A stretch of DNA of 64,000 nt from Lutjanus erythropterus (Eukaryota; Chordata; Actinopteri; Lutjaniformes; Lutjanidae): NCBI GenBank assembly GCA_020091685.1, contig CM034595.1, positions 11,770,525-11,834,524 of the forward strand, read 5' to 3'. Positions 47,346 through 58,740 of this stretch are shown piece by piece (position 1 is the first letter of the stretch; each line of letters begins with the position of its first letter). The notes under the pieces are model-generated. The model was not told the DNA's origin. It saw only the letters and a list, made by a program, of their open reading frames with translations, and made no database searches. The position numbers and the translations under genes were made by a program.

Positions 47346-48214
47346 CCCGGTATCCTCTGGCGTCCAGTAGCATTTGAGATTGGCTTTGGACAAGCTATAG
47401 GTCCGCTGATCACACCCACGCACTCAAACATGTAGATGATCACATGATCCCCTCTCCACCTGGTGGGGATATTGATAAATCTGCTAACATTAGCTGAAAG
47501 TTCTGTAGGCTTATATTACTTCCTGCTAATTGGGTAAATAAAAGATTCAAGATGAGCATTGGAGCTTAGTTTTTTACCAGCCAATCATCACAAAGTGGAA
47601 TTAGCTATTGAAATCCTGCTTGTTTTAAAGTGGAAAGTGGAAAACACCATGCATTGAGCTCTGTATGTAAAGACTCTTTAGCCATGTTTCATCAACATAT
47701 TTGTATGCACAGGTTGATGGAAATGGCGAGCTTGGACCTCAGTTTCGAAAGAAATAATAAATACAACTTGCTCAAATGAAAAAAAAAAAAAATCCTGGAG
47801 ACCTCTCCACTTTTCTGTCATGGATGACCAAGGCGACTGGATTCACTTCTTCTTTGAGGTTTATTGGTGGGTGGCATACAACTGGTTTTGTTTCTAGTTT
47901 GTGACTCTAAGTCAACAACTGTCTTTATTACAGCCATGTGCAGCGTAGCCTATACTGCCAATTTCTGACAAAATTCAGACTCACTCAGACCACCAAAACA
48001 CAATACACTTCTCAAAATAAGATGTAAACTGACAGTTCTCACTCAAGAAGACAACACTGTCACTGATAACAAACCGACCTGAAAACACTAACAGGCAGCA
48101 TTACATCACTGATGAACTTTTGTCTTTGACATTTAAGTAAATTTTCATTGAAAGCAAATCATTATTTCATTATAAGATAAAAAAAAAAAAAAAAACACCA
48201 TTTCACTTTATTGA
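47346..48214. other. Intergenic sequence, poly(A) runs only
   Basis: Poly(A) runs occur at about 47778-47791 and 48178-48195. No other pattern was seen. Confidence 0.4.
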
Positions 48215-48490
48215 CTGTTTTGAAGTATGGGTCTTCAATAGTGGGTCTGTGACCCCTAGGGAGTCCTCAGAGTTACTGCAAGGGTTCCCAAAATTCTTGT
48301 TAGATAATTTTTTGAAAGTTTTTTTCCCCCCAGAATTAAAAAAAAAAGTTTGAAAATATACGTTAACATGAATCCAGTATATTGGCAAAGATATACTGGC
48401 TTATTTGTATTATTCTGTTTTGAGTGTGTTTTTAACGGATTTGAAAATAGTGTGTTAGCATTTGAAAAAATCATTTTGCAGATGGTGGAC
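48215..48490. repeat. Old dispersed repeat fragment ('ggtctgtgacccc')
   Basis: 'gtgggtctgtgacccctagg', 'gagtcctcagagttactgca', 'gttaacatgaatccagtata' and 'ttggcaaagatatactggct' occur in an order I associate with a dispersed fish repeat. No termini are visible. Confidence 0.4.
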
Positions 48491-50372
48491 TATGAATGAC
48501 AAAAGAGTTAATGGTCATTTAGTGCATTATGTGTGAAAGAAATGAAACATGTTTCACAGGTTGGTCCACAAGGTAAGACTGGGCAACTGGACAAATATAT
48601 TGTTTATCGGTGACGGGCTGAACCCATTGCCAGCTGCTTTTTTTGGCTAATTTTTGGGACGATATTTGTCATTCTATTTTGCTTATATAATGGTATGCAG
48701 AGGGAAAGCTGCTGCTCCGTGCCATGCTCTCATTCAGAGACACAGGACACAACCACTAAGCAGGACCACGAATACTCTGAGCTGGGTGAGGAGTGAGACG
48801 TAAACAGCCTGCAGAGTCAGACTCTTTACAGACAGACTTTTCCCCCAGGAGTTAATGAGCCAATTAAGCTCATCTTAGTTTGGTAAAAGAGAGAAGCAGT
48901 TGGTGTACGGTTGTGTTTCTCCGTTTTAAAGGGAAAATAAGTGTGAGTATATTTAATTTCTTGACACTTTGTAAGTTTGTTGGACACACAGCATGCGTAA
49001 CGCGGTGAATTCGCTGTTTGCGCACATGTCCCAGCTGAGGCCCGAGAGGACGGGAGGAGGGGAGGGAACGATCGCCAGTTGCTGATTACTGGGCTGATGA
49101 TGGTCGGTTGGGAAATTTTAACCAGCTCTACCACACAGGCTTTTGTTTCGCGGAATGTATGAGGAGTTTTGACAATGTGACTTCTGTGAGTTCTGACCAA
49201 TTCATATTAGCAATCACAAAAAACTTTTTTTTTACCATCCTTCAAACATTGTGATGACTTTTTCTCCACATGACTCAATTCTGACAAGCCTTAGGCTTTA
49301 GTATCCATTTTTCTCTTAAGTGCATTTGATGGGTAAAGTAAAAATACTGGGGAAAGGAAATATAAAAGTTGGAACTAACTTTAAGAGGCTTTGCTTGAAA
49401 AGGTGGCTTTCAAGAAGCAGGCAGGTAGTCAGAGGCTCTGCCTGTGTTCCTTTGTACTGTAGGTAGTGTATACAAGAAGTCTTCTGGCAAAACATCTATC
49501 AGTTTTAATTATCTGTCCTGAAGAAACCCTGTTCAAAAATAGACCCAAATCTGTTTCTATTGCAACCAATGATGACATAATCTCACCAATAACTATGATG
49601 TTTCCTTCACCAAAAGCCTTTTGGGTCCACAAAAGTCAACTCCGAGCCGGAGCTTTACAAACATCATGTTCCCCTCACAGTCAGTTGGACTTGGACAGAT
49701 GGTACGCATTTGTGTCGTATCAACTTTCACAGACAATGATGTGTTGCTCCCCCTGAGCTGGAGAATAGAAATGCTGCTCTTGTTTTATGAGGAACAAAGT
49801 TTCATCCCTGACTTCGAAACAGACTCCCTGTTTGCCATGGAGGGTGCAAGCGTGTGAGCCTGACATGCAACGCTCCTTCAATTAGGGCTGGAAATTATTT
49901 CGTTGCCACACAAACTAGAACCACTTACGTCAGATGAGACTGAACTACCCTCTGTGTCGAACAGGATGTCAATGGTACACAAACACCCCGTCAAGCCGAC
50001 AGCCAGGCAAAATTACCTCCGTTGGACCAAGAGTGTTTTTGTCTCCCCCCCACCCTCTCGCCTTAGCAACCATTTGTCTGCCCCAACAGTCAGAATTAAA
50101 ACCAACCCGTGCCTGATTTTCCTCTTTAAAGAAGCGAATGCTGATGATGAAGGGAGAGAAATTCAAAATATCCAGCTCATTTGTGTGTGAGGGAAAGGTC
50201 TGACAGTCAGACAGGCAGATGTACATGTGTTTTGTGTTTTAGTGCAGTTGTGAGCACTCTATTTGGGCTTAAAGAAGCAGTGGACCACAGCTTGGAAACC
50301 CAAACAGTATATGTTGTGCAGTGAACTCTTTCCATCTTATGGCACCACTGGACTAATGTACAGTGCATACTT

Positions 50373-50420
<48 letters not shown>

Positions 50421-51153
50421 CGTGAAAGCACGCTGCTTGAAGGTAAATGTTTGATGGGGTAATGAAGCTTTGGATAAACGGAACAAAAACAGCCACTGTT
50501 CTCCATCCGTCCCTTGTGATTCTAGAAGACAAACACCACAGTCTGTGTTTTTGAAGGCAAATACACGTCTCGCATAAGAGCAGTAGTTTATAGGCAGTAA
50601 ATATGCCTGAATAATCAACATGGTATAATCTTTCCAGGTTATAATTCTGCCCTTAAGGGTAGGATTTGTATCAATAACACATCATAAGCTTCAGTTCTAT
50701 AAAACACTGTGTGAATAATTGACCACAACACAACTTAATTCAAATTCCTTTTTTCAAAGTCCAAGAAAGGCTTAGCATCAAATCTCCTCATCACAAGGAA
50801 GTAATAATATTAATGATATACTTCCTGTATAGCATTAGCATGCCCTAACTGGGCTCCAAAACCCTCTGAATTTGGTGATTCTGAATGATGGGAACCTAAA
50901 CCCTGTGACCACAAATCTCTCTGGGACAGTTTTGGCCTAAAGGTTGGCAAGACCCCCAACCTTAACAAAATAAAAAAGGTCAGACTCCAGTTCCACATAG
51001 TAATAAAAAAGAAAAATCAGTCAAAAATCCACAAACTCAGTTTTCTTAGAGAGATGTTGTATTTAAGATGACAGGGTTTGGTTTGGTGTGGTGATGGTAA
51101 GGCTGCATCATTATTAAGTTTGCATGTGAAGTTCTACATTTTTAGTAGCTATC
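48491..51153. other. Intergenic sequence, no gene supported
   Basis: The 48950-49110 part is relatively GC- and CpG-rich. Frames of 60-124 codons lie on both strands and overlap one another without recognisable motifs. A TG microsatellite lies at 50375-50416. Confidence 0.4.
50375..50416. repeat. (TG)21 microsatellite
   Basis: Uninterrupted TG run of 42 bp. Confidence 0.95.
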
Positions 51154-51825
51154 AGGGGTGGAAGTAACGAATTACAAAGACTCAAATGACTGTAATTACG
51201 TAGTTTTCTGGAGTACTTTTATGAGTAAATGTTCAAGTCTGTACTTTTAGGCATACTTGAGTATACATCACAAGATGTAATCTACTTACTTTTAAAAACA
51301 GTTCAGTACAGAGTACAATTTGAATTAATAGTAGCCAATCAGGTGAGATGAGGAAAAATGACATACAAACAAAGAAACAAAACAAAATGCTGCAGTGTGA
51401 GTAAAGATGTTAATGATTAATCATTAATCGATTGATTGCTGATTGATTTAAATGTATTCATGGATATGTAATCAATAGTCGTGACAGTGACTGCACCTCA
51501 TTTGACACTGTTTTGTCTGGCTGAGGAGTGTGTTTGGAAAATGTGTATGTGTGTATCTTAAAAATCATTCATGATAAATCACTTGTTAGTGTTTTCTACT
51601 ATTTGTTCATAAAAATGCACAAAATTTGCAACCCTAGTTTGGAAACGTGACTGTGACATCAACGCTCAAAAGTAACTAATACTTAGTAGTAGTTTTTGCA
51701 ACAAATACTACAAATAATTGCTTAAGTATTTTTCTAACACCAGTACTTTTACTTGCAATTGAGTATTATTTTAATAATGTATGAATACTTGTACACGAGC
51801 ACAGATTTCCAGTACTCTTTCCAAC
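51154..51825. mobile_element. TIR element 'ggggtggaaagtaact' with an internal insertion
   Basis: The left end is aggggtggaagtaacgaatt and the right end is ccagtactctttccaactat. Both arms carry 'acttgagta', 'gtacttttactt' and similar words in inverted order, as in a frequent fish element. Between about 51398 and 51645, words 'atgattaatcattaatcgat' and 'tttgcaaccctagtttgg' belong to a different, hAT-like repeat that interrupts it. Confidence 0.6.
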
Positions 51826-54060
51826 TATAGGTTACTACTTGCTACTTTCAAACTAGTAATTTAGTAAATTGAATTGATTACAAACTTGTCTTAGCTAGTA
51901 CAGTTTTTAGTGATGTGTAAACTGGTTGCTAGGAAATATCTGTAGCTGTTCAGTCAAAAGCCATAAACGGTTTTATGGGGAAAGTAATATATTACTAAAT
52001 ACATAGCTAAATGTCCTGCCTCATCACTGTTTATCACCAGCAAAAACATAACTTAGCTAACTAGCATTGCGAGCATCACTTACACTTAGCTTAGCTTTCT
52101 TTATGCTTCCTTTGCTGATAAAAGTTGGACATGGTCCCCGCTGGCGTTGCAATGCAGAATTTACACACTGCTTTGTGTTTTCTTTTGGAAGCTGTTTTGC
52201 AGATGAACTGTTTGTGGGTTATGTAGTCAGATTTTATAACAGAAGACTTGGCTGACATCTCCTCCCTGACAGCCAAAACTTCTTCTCCTGTCTCCCATAT
52301 TCACTTTCTTGGAACGTGTGCACATGGGAACGGGGAGGGGTGACAGCCAGTACCAGTCACCAAAATGTCAAATTAGAAATCGGTCGCGTGATTGGTTGCA
52401 TTTGAAGGAAGCTTTACATTCGACAACAATAATGACATTAACAAATAATTCAGACAATTCACAGGAAATTGAAATAAAAATCAGAGTCTTTGTCTAAGAC
52501 AAGATTTTAAAAAGTTGTCTTGATCACTACAACAGTTGTTTCTTAATATGCATGCAGGGTTTGAGAAATATTTTGTTTCCGAGTTTATATAATGGAGTCC
52601 AGAATGAGCTAACCTAGCTAACATTATTAGCTCATTTATCAAAATGTTATTGTCATAACGTCTTATAATTTGAAATAAGTTGTTCTACTTTTGTGAAATA
52701 GTGTTTACCTTCAGTAAATTCAATTGAATACGCACACAAGTTACATTAGAAATATTGTTGGTCCAGTGTAATCATCACCAAACCAATTATACCAATATAT
52801 TGCTGAGCTGCTGTTAAAATGTTAAATGTTAAAAGTTTAATTGGCTCAGCTGTTGCAGAGTGATGAAACCAGTAATGTGACTGGTCAGAGACAGACAGAA
52901 AACAGAAGGTGCCCAGATGCACAGTCCATGTGTAAAAATAAATAGGATAAGTATGAACTTACAAAGAGCTGGAGCAGCTTGCTAAAACTGATATTCTCTG
53001 GAGGATTACGCAGGGTGACTTTTGATTTGACACGACTGACTGAGTCAGTGCCAGCAGTCATTACTGCAGGTATGTTGAACACAAATTTGGTCATGTAAAT
53101 CTGAACAGTCGAAAGCTGTGGGTGTGATACGGTGTACTGCTCATTTGCTGTTTTCTCACTAGCGTTTCTCTTATCAGTGAGAATGAACATGTTTTTCAGG
53201 AATGAGCTCCTAATTCAATTACTGCAACACTGTAAGTAAAAGGCAGACAGCCTTCAGTGATGCTGAACTGAAATAAACTGATTTGGTATAAAACTTTAAA
53301 AGGCATTTTTCTGTTCGCCACACATCATTTATTTTATCGTCATCATAATTCTCCACTTTAACCTCAAGACAAACTATCCCAGACTGTATCTATCATAATT
53401 ACCTATCAAAATAAAATATCCAAAGGAATTTTGTCTAAATACAATCATAGCAATCCAACAAATGTGTAATGATGCTGTAAAACATGCCCCAACAACCATT
53501 AAAATGCACAGCAGGCCACATTACAGGCTGAGTGGTTCTACAATCTTCAGTAATCTCTGGTTGTATGGTTCGACATGCACCAGAGCATCTTCACCCCCCG
53601 TAGCTTCGCGTCGTGACCTACCACCCCGGGTTTTTGCGTTTCATGTAAATATAGTGTGTAATGACACACTGTCAGAGCACAGATGCTATTATGGCCTTCC
53701 TACCAAGCAGAGGTCATCTTTGCCACCCCGCCCAAAAAAGGGGCCGCCTCACCACCGTGGTTTAAGGCCCTGCTTTCACCCAGACCAAAATGACAGACAT
53801 GATTTTATCTTTACATTTTGACCAGGGTTTGTGGTGCAGAGTGCTGAGAATCCTATCTGAAACTTTACAAGGATTTAGCAGATACTCGCTGATTAGTGGA
53901 ATTGTTTCAATTTTTTTTTTTTTCACAGGGTAAACCATCCCAATCTTTGCTCTCTCTTTCGCCTGGCGCTGATAATTCCGGGTGCTGCAAACTGCCCAGA
54001 TGTTACCATAGGTGTCACACTGGTGAGGAGAGGGTGGCTCCAATGTATTTTTTACTGTAC
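51826..54060. other. Intergenic sequence, no gene supported
   Basis: The segment 53580-53790 is GC- and CpG-rich with long C-runs (for example accaccccgggtttttgcgt). It sits in a 119-codon open frame without a recognisable domain, and may be part of an unclassified element. Confidence 0.35.
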
Positions 54061-54857
54061 ACAGGTGGCAAAAGTACACACATTCCACGCTCAAGTGGAA
54101 GTACAGATACTATTGTAAAAATAACCAATCAAAGCACAGGCTTTAAAATGAACCCAAAGTGTAAAATTAAAAAGTCGCCCTCTGGAGCACATTTCTATCT
54201 GTGTTTTCTGTGTACAGCTGACTGAACCTCACATTTCTACCATTATCGCGTCTCCTTCTCTGTCTCCTGTTTTCATCTTTCATGATTTTCATCATGTTAA
54301 GTCTTTTTTGTCTTGTTACCACTTTTATGTTGTTTTTGTCTTGTTAGTCATTTTTGTCTCTTTTTTGCTGTAACATTTTTTCTGACATGTTACATCATTT
54401 TTCATCGTCTTTTTCATCTTGTTTTTTGTTGTCACATCGTTTTCATCTTGTTATGTCAGTTTCATGTTATGTTATCTTGTCTTATTACACCTTGTTAGTT
54501 TGTTTTGTCTTGTTAAATGATGTCCTTTTGTCTTGTTATGTCTGTTGTGTGCGAGACGCCCTGATGGATACACCAATGAATTGTCTTTTCTATGTTATTG
54601 TCTCATCCATTTAGATTGAAATCAGTCTTGATGTTGTGAAGGTGGTTCACAATGATGCAAGATAAAATAATCAATAAATGCCCTCAAATGCATTAAAAAT
54701 AAAATAATGAGCCTGTTTTGAAAATGTAAGCAGTAGAAAGTACAGATATTTGTGTTAAAATGTACAGAGTAAAAGTAAAATAAACTCATGTGAAGTACAG
54801 ATTTCTGAAAACTCTACTTAGTATAGCAACAAAGTATTTGAACTACGTCCCACCTCT
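54061..54857. mobile_element. TIR element 'aggtggcaaaagtac' carrying a pyrimidine-rich insert
   Basis: The left end is acaggtggcaaaagtacaca, followed by aagtggaagtacagatacta. The right end is agtatttgaactacgtccca then cctctg, preceded by 'aaagtacagatatttgtgtt' and 'gtgaagtacagatttctgaa'. These are inverted arms of a common fish element. Between 54250 and 54545 is a degenerate run of 'tttttgtcttgtta'-like units. Confidence 0.6.
54250..54545 (+). repeat. Degenerate 'ttttgtcttgtta' simple-repeat tract
   Basis: The words 'tttttgtcttgttacc', 'tttttgtcttgttagt', 'ttttcatcttgtt', 'ttttgtcttgttaaat' and 'cttttgtcttgttatg' recur at irregular 30-60 bp steps. Open frames here are artefacts of composition. 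Confidence 0.6.
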
Positions 54858-55477
54858 GTTACTGCACATATGATCATGAGAAACAGGAAGAGAGCTTTTG
54901 GTGCAGATGCATGAATCTGCTACATTCCAGCTTTGGTCCAAGAAGACATTTACAAATGTCTCCCTTTGAAAGTTCCCATGTTGATAAGCCGTGTATGTAC
55001 TTCAGAAGCGGCCTCCTCATTGTTACCCTGAAGTACAACAGTTCAGTTCTATCACAACCATCCCCAAAGTATTTATTTTTACAAGTCGCAAGTCAAAATA
55101 CACGCTGCCAACTGGTTTCATTTAGTGTATTCCTTGGATACCCAAACTTCAGAGATGCAGTTTTTCTCTACTGCACACAAAGCCGTTTCCATCACTTTCA
55201 CAAATTGTTTACAAAGTGACATATTGAAAGCAGTTGCTCCGAAAAATAGGCATGGTGTGCACACTGCAGCGCACATCTTGATCTCTATACTTTAAAATAT
55301 TTCCAAATAACACAAAGAAATAGCCAAAAGTACAAACTGTGTAATGTTCGTGATTTTATCAGATGATTTTCCAGATGGCTGAGTTACATGAAAACCATGG
55401 GAGCCTCTGGTGTCCAGATTTGAATTTAAGTCATACTCAAGACATCAAGACGTTTTGCACTGTACTCTTCAAAAGCT

Positions 55478-56480
55478 CACAATGTAAAAAAAAAACAAAA
55501 GAAAGTTGAGACAAATAATGATTCCAAGGCATCCTTCAACTCTTAAAGGAGCAATATGTAACAATTAATTAAAAAAAGAGCACAGCAGTCCAAATAGCGA
55601 GTTGGAGCCACAGACTGTGTAAAAATAGTTTGAAATACTGTTTAATATACAAATCCTCCCCAGGCTCGGGGAAGCTCTGCAGGAGTGCAAGACAAGCACA
55701 GCGTTGATAAGAACAAGTGACGATGAGTCGTACACTGTCAGTTGATCAACTGCTTGTTGATGTGAAGCGTTATCCTGAAGACAAAAAGCCCATTGTTCTG
55801 AAAATACACACTACCTGCCAGACTCCATTAACGTATTACTCCATTTAACTGATACAAACATCTACTCCTTCTTAAAGATTATTAATGATTTGTTATGACT
55901 CATAAACAGACAAATTCTCATTCAGCGAACATTCTGGGCCAGAATAAAAATTTCAAAGGAGAACACCACAGCTGTAGTGCTCTTATCATAGAAGCGATTT
56001 CATGTTTCCTTGTACTCTGATGACATATCAAGGTCATTTTATGATTTATTTTAGTAAATATATTACAGATTTCTCCTTTAAGTTTTGAATTAAACTTAAA
56101 AAAAGGTTTTGCTACAGTCTGTGGTTGAGATAATTTACTTTTCTTTAGATGAACTTGAATCTTTGAGTTTCAGATACAACACAATTTGTATCTCAAAAAC
56201 TGAGTAAACTCACTAAAATGAATAACGGTTAATACTTTTATATTTTCAGTCTCAACCATTTAATTTTCAAGCACCCAAATAATGACAAATCACATTTGTC
56301 ACCTCACTGAGAACAATATTCAAAATGAACTCAAAGATTCAAGTTTATATAAAGGAGAAAGTAAATGATCTCAAGGTAAGCAAAACTTTTTTTTAAAGTT
56401 TATTTTAAAATATAACTGAAGAACTTGTGAAGACTTGTGAAATTATGAGTTTTCTCAACTTTTTTTTTTTTTACAGTGCA
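55478..56480. mobile_element. TIR element family C, copy 2, hosting an intact family-B MITE
   Basis: The left end cacaatgtaaaaaaaaaac and the right end tttttttacagtgcagtttg are inverted. Inner words 'gaaagttgagacaaa' on the left and 'gttttctcaact' on the right mirror each other. A complete family-B MITE (55543-56081) lies inside, and the host sequence resumes after it with 'gttttgaattaaactt'. Confidence 0.6.
55543..56081. mobile_element. MITE family B, complete, with TTAA on both sides
   Basis: TTAA (55543-55546) is followed by aggagcaatatgtaacaatt. The far end is tattacagatttctcc followed by TTAA (56078-56081). The ends are inverted and the TTAA pair fits a piggyBac-type target duplication. 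Length is about 539 bp, with no coding sequence. Family B also lies at 29801. Confidence 0.75.
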
Positions 56481-57322
56481 GTTTGAGCCGCAGGGAAAAC
56501 ATCACTCTGTTAATTTAATAGTCACACTTTGAAGTCGTTCTCACCTTTCCCCTAAACTCCGCTGATGGGTCGAGTTCAGCACTTGAAACGCAAATTAAAA
56601 GCAAAGACCTCGAGGCACGGGGCCATCTGGACTCGCTGGTGTGTCTTCTGCCTCCACTGTAAACGTTTCATTAGCGAGCTGATTATTCTTTTCCCACAGG
56701 CTTAAAACTGCGTGAGGAGCGAATGACCATAAGGCAGCAATACTGTACACAGTGAAGGAGAGAGCTGTCACAGCTACATCAACAACAACTACAATGCTTG
56801 TTTCTGGATTGCAAACTGAACATATGGGGAAAAAACTGGCACATGCAATACCACATTAAGGAATAAATAAGTCTGTTTTGGTTTACTTTTAACAAACATC
56901 ACTTTCCACATGTTTATGTTGATGTCAATGTGTGGTTGAAACTGTGCAGGAGACACCAGAAGAGACATGGCTGCAGTATTGTGAGAGCTGAAGTGACGTG
57001 TCTCTTCAACATGCTCTTCAAATAGGATCAACAGCACACACAAAAAAAAGAAGGCAAGCATGGAACAAAAGGTACAAGAAAAGGTGCTTAAGTAGAAACC
57101 ACTTGTAACGCTAATTTATAAAATGATGACGTGGAAGCGAGGAGCTACTCTTAAGCTCTTGTAATGACAAGACCTCAGAGAATTATTACCAACACTGCAG
57201 GTCTCCTCAGCTTGGCGGAAATTTTTTGTCTTTTTTTTTTTTTTGGTTTAATGGCGTGCAACTTAACTGTTTTTGGTTGACTCTTATCAACACCATTTCC
57301 ACACTGTACACTACAGTCCTCC
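56481..57322. other. Intergenic sequence, first part repeat-poor
   Basis: The stretch 56490-56720 lacks repeat signatures and has mixed composition (for example cgcaaattaaaagcaaagac, cattagcgagctgattatt). It may be a conserved element, but this is weak inference. No gene is supported. Confidence 0.3.
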
Positions 57323-57900
57323 AACCCTGATTCCATAAAAGTTGGGAAAAAGTTGTGTATAATGTAAATAACAGAGAGCAACAACTTGCAAATTATTTTC
57401 AACCTATGTTCAATCAAATATAATAATGAAGACGAGATAATTAATATTCAAACTGGATTTGATGCCTGCAACATGCTCAGAAAAAACAAACAAACAAACA
57501 AAAAAAAACAGTTGGGACTGCGGTAACAACAGACAGAAGTTGTGGGATGCTCAGAAACACCAAACACAACAACAGAAACCCCAGACTGTTGACTGAAATT
57601 GTATATCAAATCATTCAAAACTTCATCAATTAGTGCCCTCAGTTCCCAAACACTCCATGTTAAAAGAAAAGGCGTTGGAACACTGATAAACTGCCCGTCC
57701 CAACTTTTTTGTTTTGCTGGCATCAAATTCAGAACGAGTGTATATTTACAAAAAAAAAAAAAAGTTTATCAGTTTGAACATTAAATGTCTTGTCTTTGTG
57801 CTGTATTTAATTGAATATAAGTTGAAAAGGATTTGCAAATTGTGGCATTCTGCCCTTATTGATGTTTTACACAGTGGCAGCTTTTTTTGCAATTAGGGTT
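57323..57900. mobile_element. DNA transposon derivative with long inverted ends ('aaccctgattcc')
   Basis: The left end is aaccctgattccataaaagt and the right end is gcaattagggtt. Inverted arms extend about 130 bp: 'acttgcaaattattttcaac' and 'taatattcaaactgg' on the left pair with 'gaaaaggatttgcaaattg' and 'cagtttgaacattaaat' on the right. Words 'tttgatgcctgcaacatgct' and 'ttgctggcatcaaattcaga' are the usual inner parts. Autonomous relatives carry a central transposase gene. Here the centre is only about 200 bp and non-coding, so this is a deletion derivative. Confidence 0.7.
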
Positions 57901-58339
57901 GTCCACCAAATCTACCAGTGAGAAGCAAATATGTCTCTCAGGCATTAATAGACTGAAAGAGGGTTAAAAGGAGGGTGAATATTGGACTTTTATTCATCAT
58001 GTGACCATAAACACAACTCCACAGGAATGCTAATGTTGCTTTATATCTGCTGGTTGTGTAAGAATGCAACAGTTTGCAGCAACAAAACTGTCAACTTTGC
58101 ACACAAACTGTATAATTGTTTGGTTAAAATTTGTTGTAGGTTCTCATGGACCCCAGAGGATGCACCCTAATGAGAGCCTGTCTTTTCATGCTCCCCAGAG
58201 GAACTCTGTCCAGTTTGATGATCAGCCAGACACGTAACTAATGTATGGCTGGTTTTTACTGGCTGTTTAGCTTCAAATTTTTCTGTAAATGATCATGATC
58301 CAAAAAGGATGAATCCTACAGAATATCTGTGTGTGCAAT
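57901..58339. other. Intergenic sequence with a weak repeat fragment
   Basis: Words 'ggaccccagaggatgcaccc' and 'gatccaaaaaggatgaatcc' (about 58149-58316) recall repeated phrases of a fish repeat ('agaggatgaatcctaatgac'). No termini are seen. Confidence 0.35.
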
Positions 58340-58740
58340 TATTTTTCAGTGCCATTATCTTGAGATTATGAGCTGCTTATTTTGATATTTCAAGCTTGCT
58401 TTCTCATGATAACAGGTTAATTTATCATGTGATCTCAAGAAACTTGCCAATTTCTCAAGACAATTTATCATGAGAAAGCAATTTTGTTGTCTTGAGATGA
58501 TGGGATGATTATGGAGAACTTAGTGTCCAGTTGATTAGTTCACACCTAATTTCAGACTTCAAGATCACTGTCATGACTGTCGGGGAGGGTTCATCACCGA
58601 ACAGTAAGATGAAGCATGAATGCGTAGTTTTGTTTGCTGTGGTTACGTCATTAGAGCATCATCCACAGAATAATAGCTTGTTTTCTCATGGTAACGAAGT
58701 AATTAACTCATGATCTCTAGATGACAGCATTACATGAAAT
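58340..58740. repeat. Palindrome-rich segment of 'tcttgaga/tctcaaga' words
   Basis: A perfect 17-bp inverted repeat (ttgctttctcatgataa at 58396-58412 and its complement at 58465-58481) is surrounded by repeated words tatcttgagat, gatctcaaga, tttctcaagac and gtcttgagatg. Related words return at 58675-58730 (gttttctcatggtaacgaag, tcatgatctctagatgac). This looks like a dispersed palindromic element; the family is unknown to me. Confidence 0.6.

Noticed and set aside
54313-54614. Hydrophobic open frames that look like membrane proteins
   Set aside because: They come from the T-rich 'ttttgtcttgtta' simple repeat; hydrophobicity is a by-product of composition.
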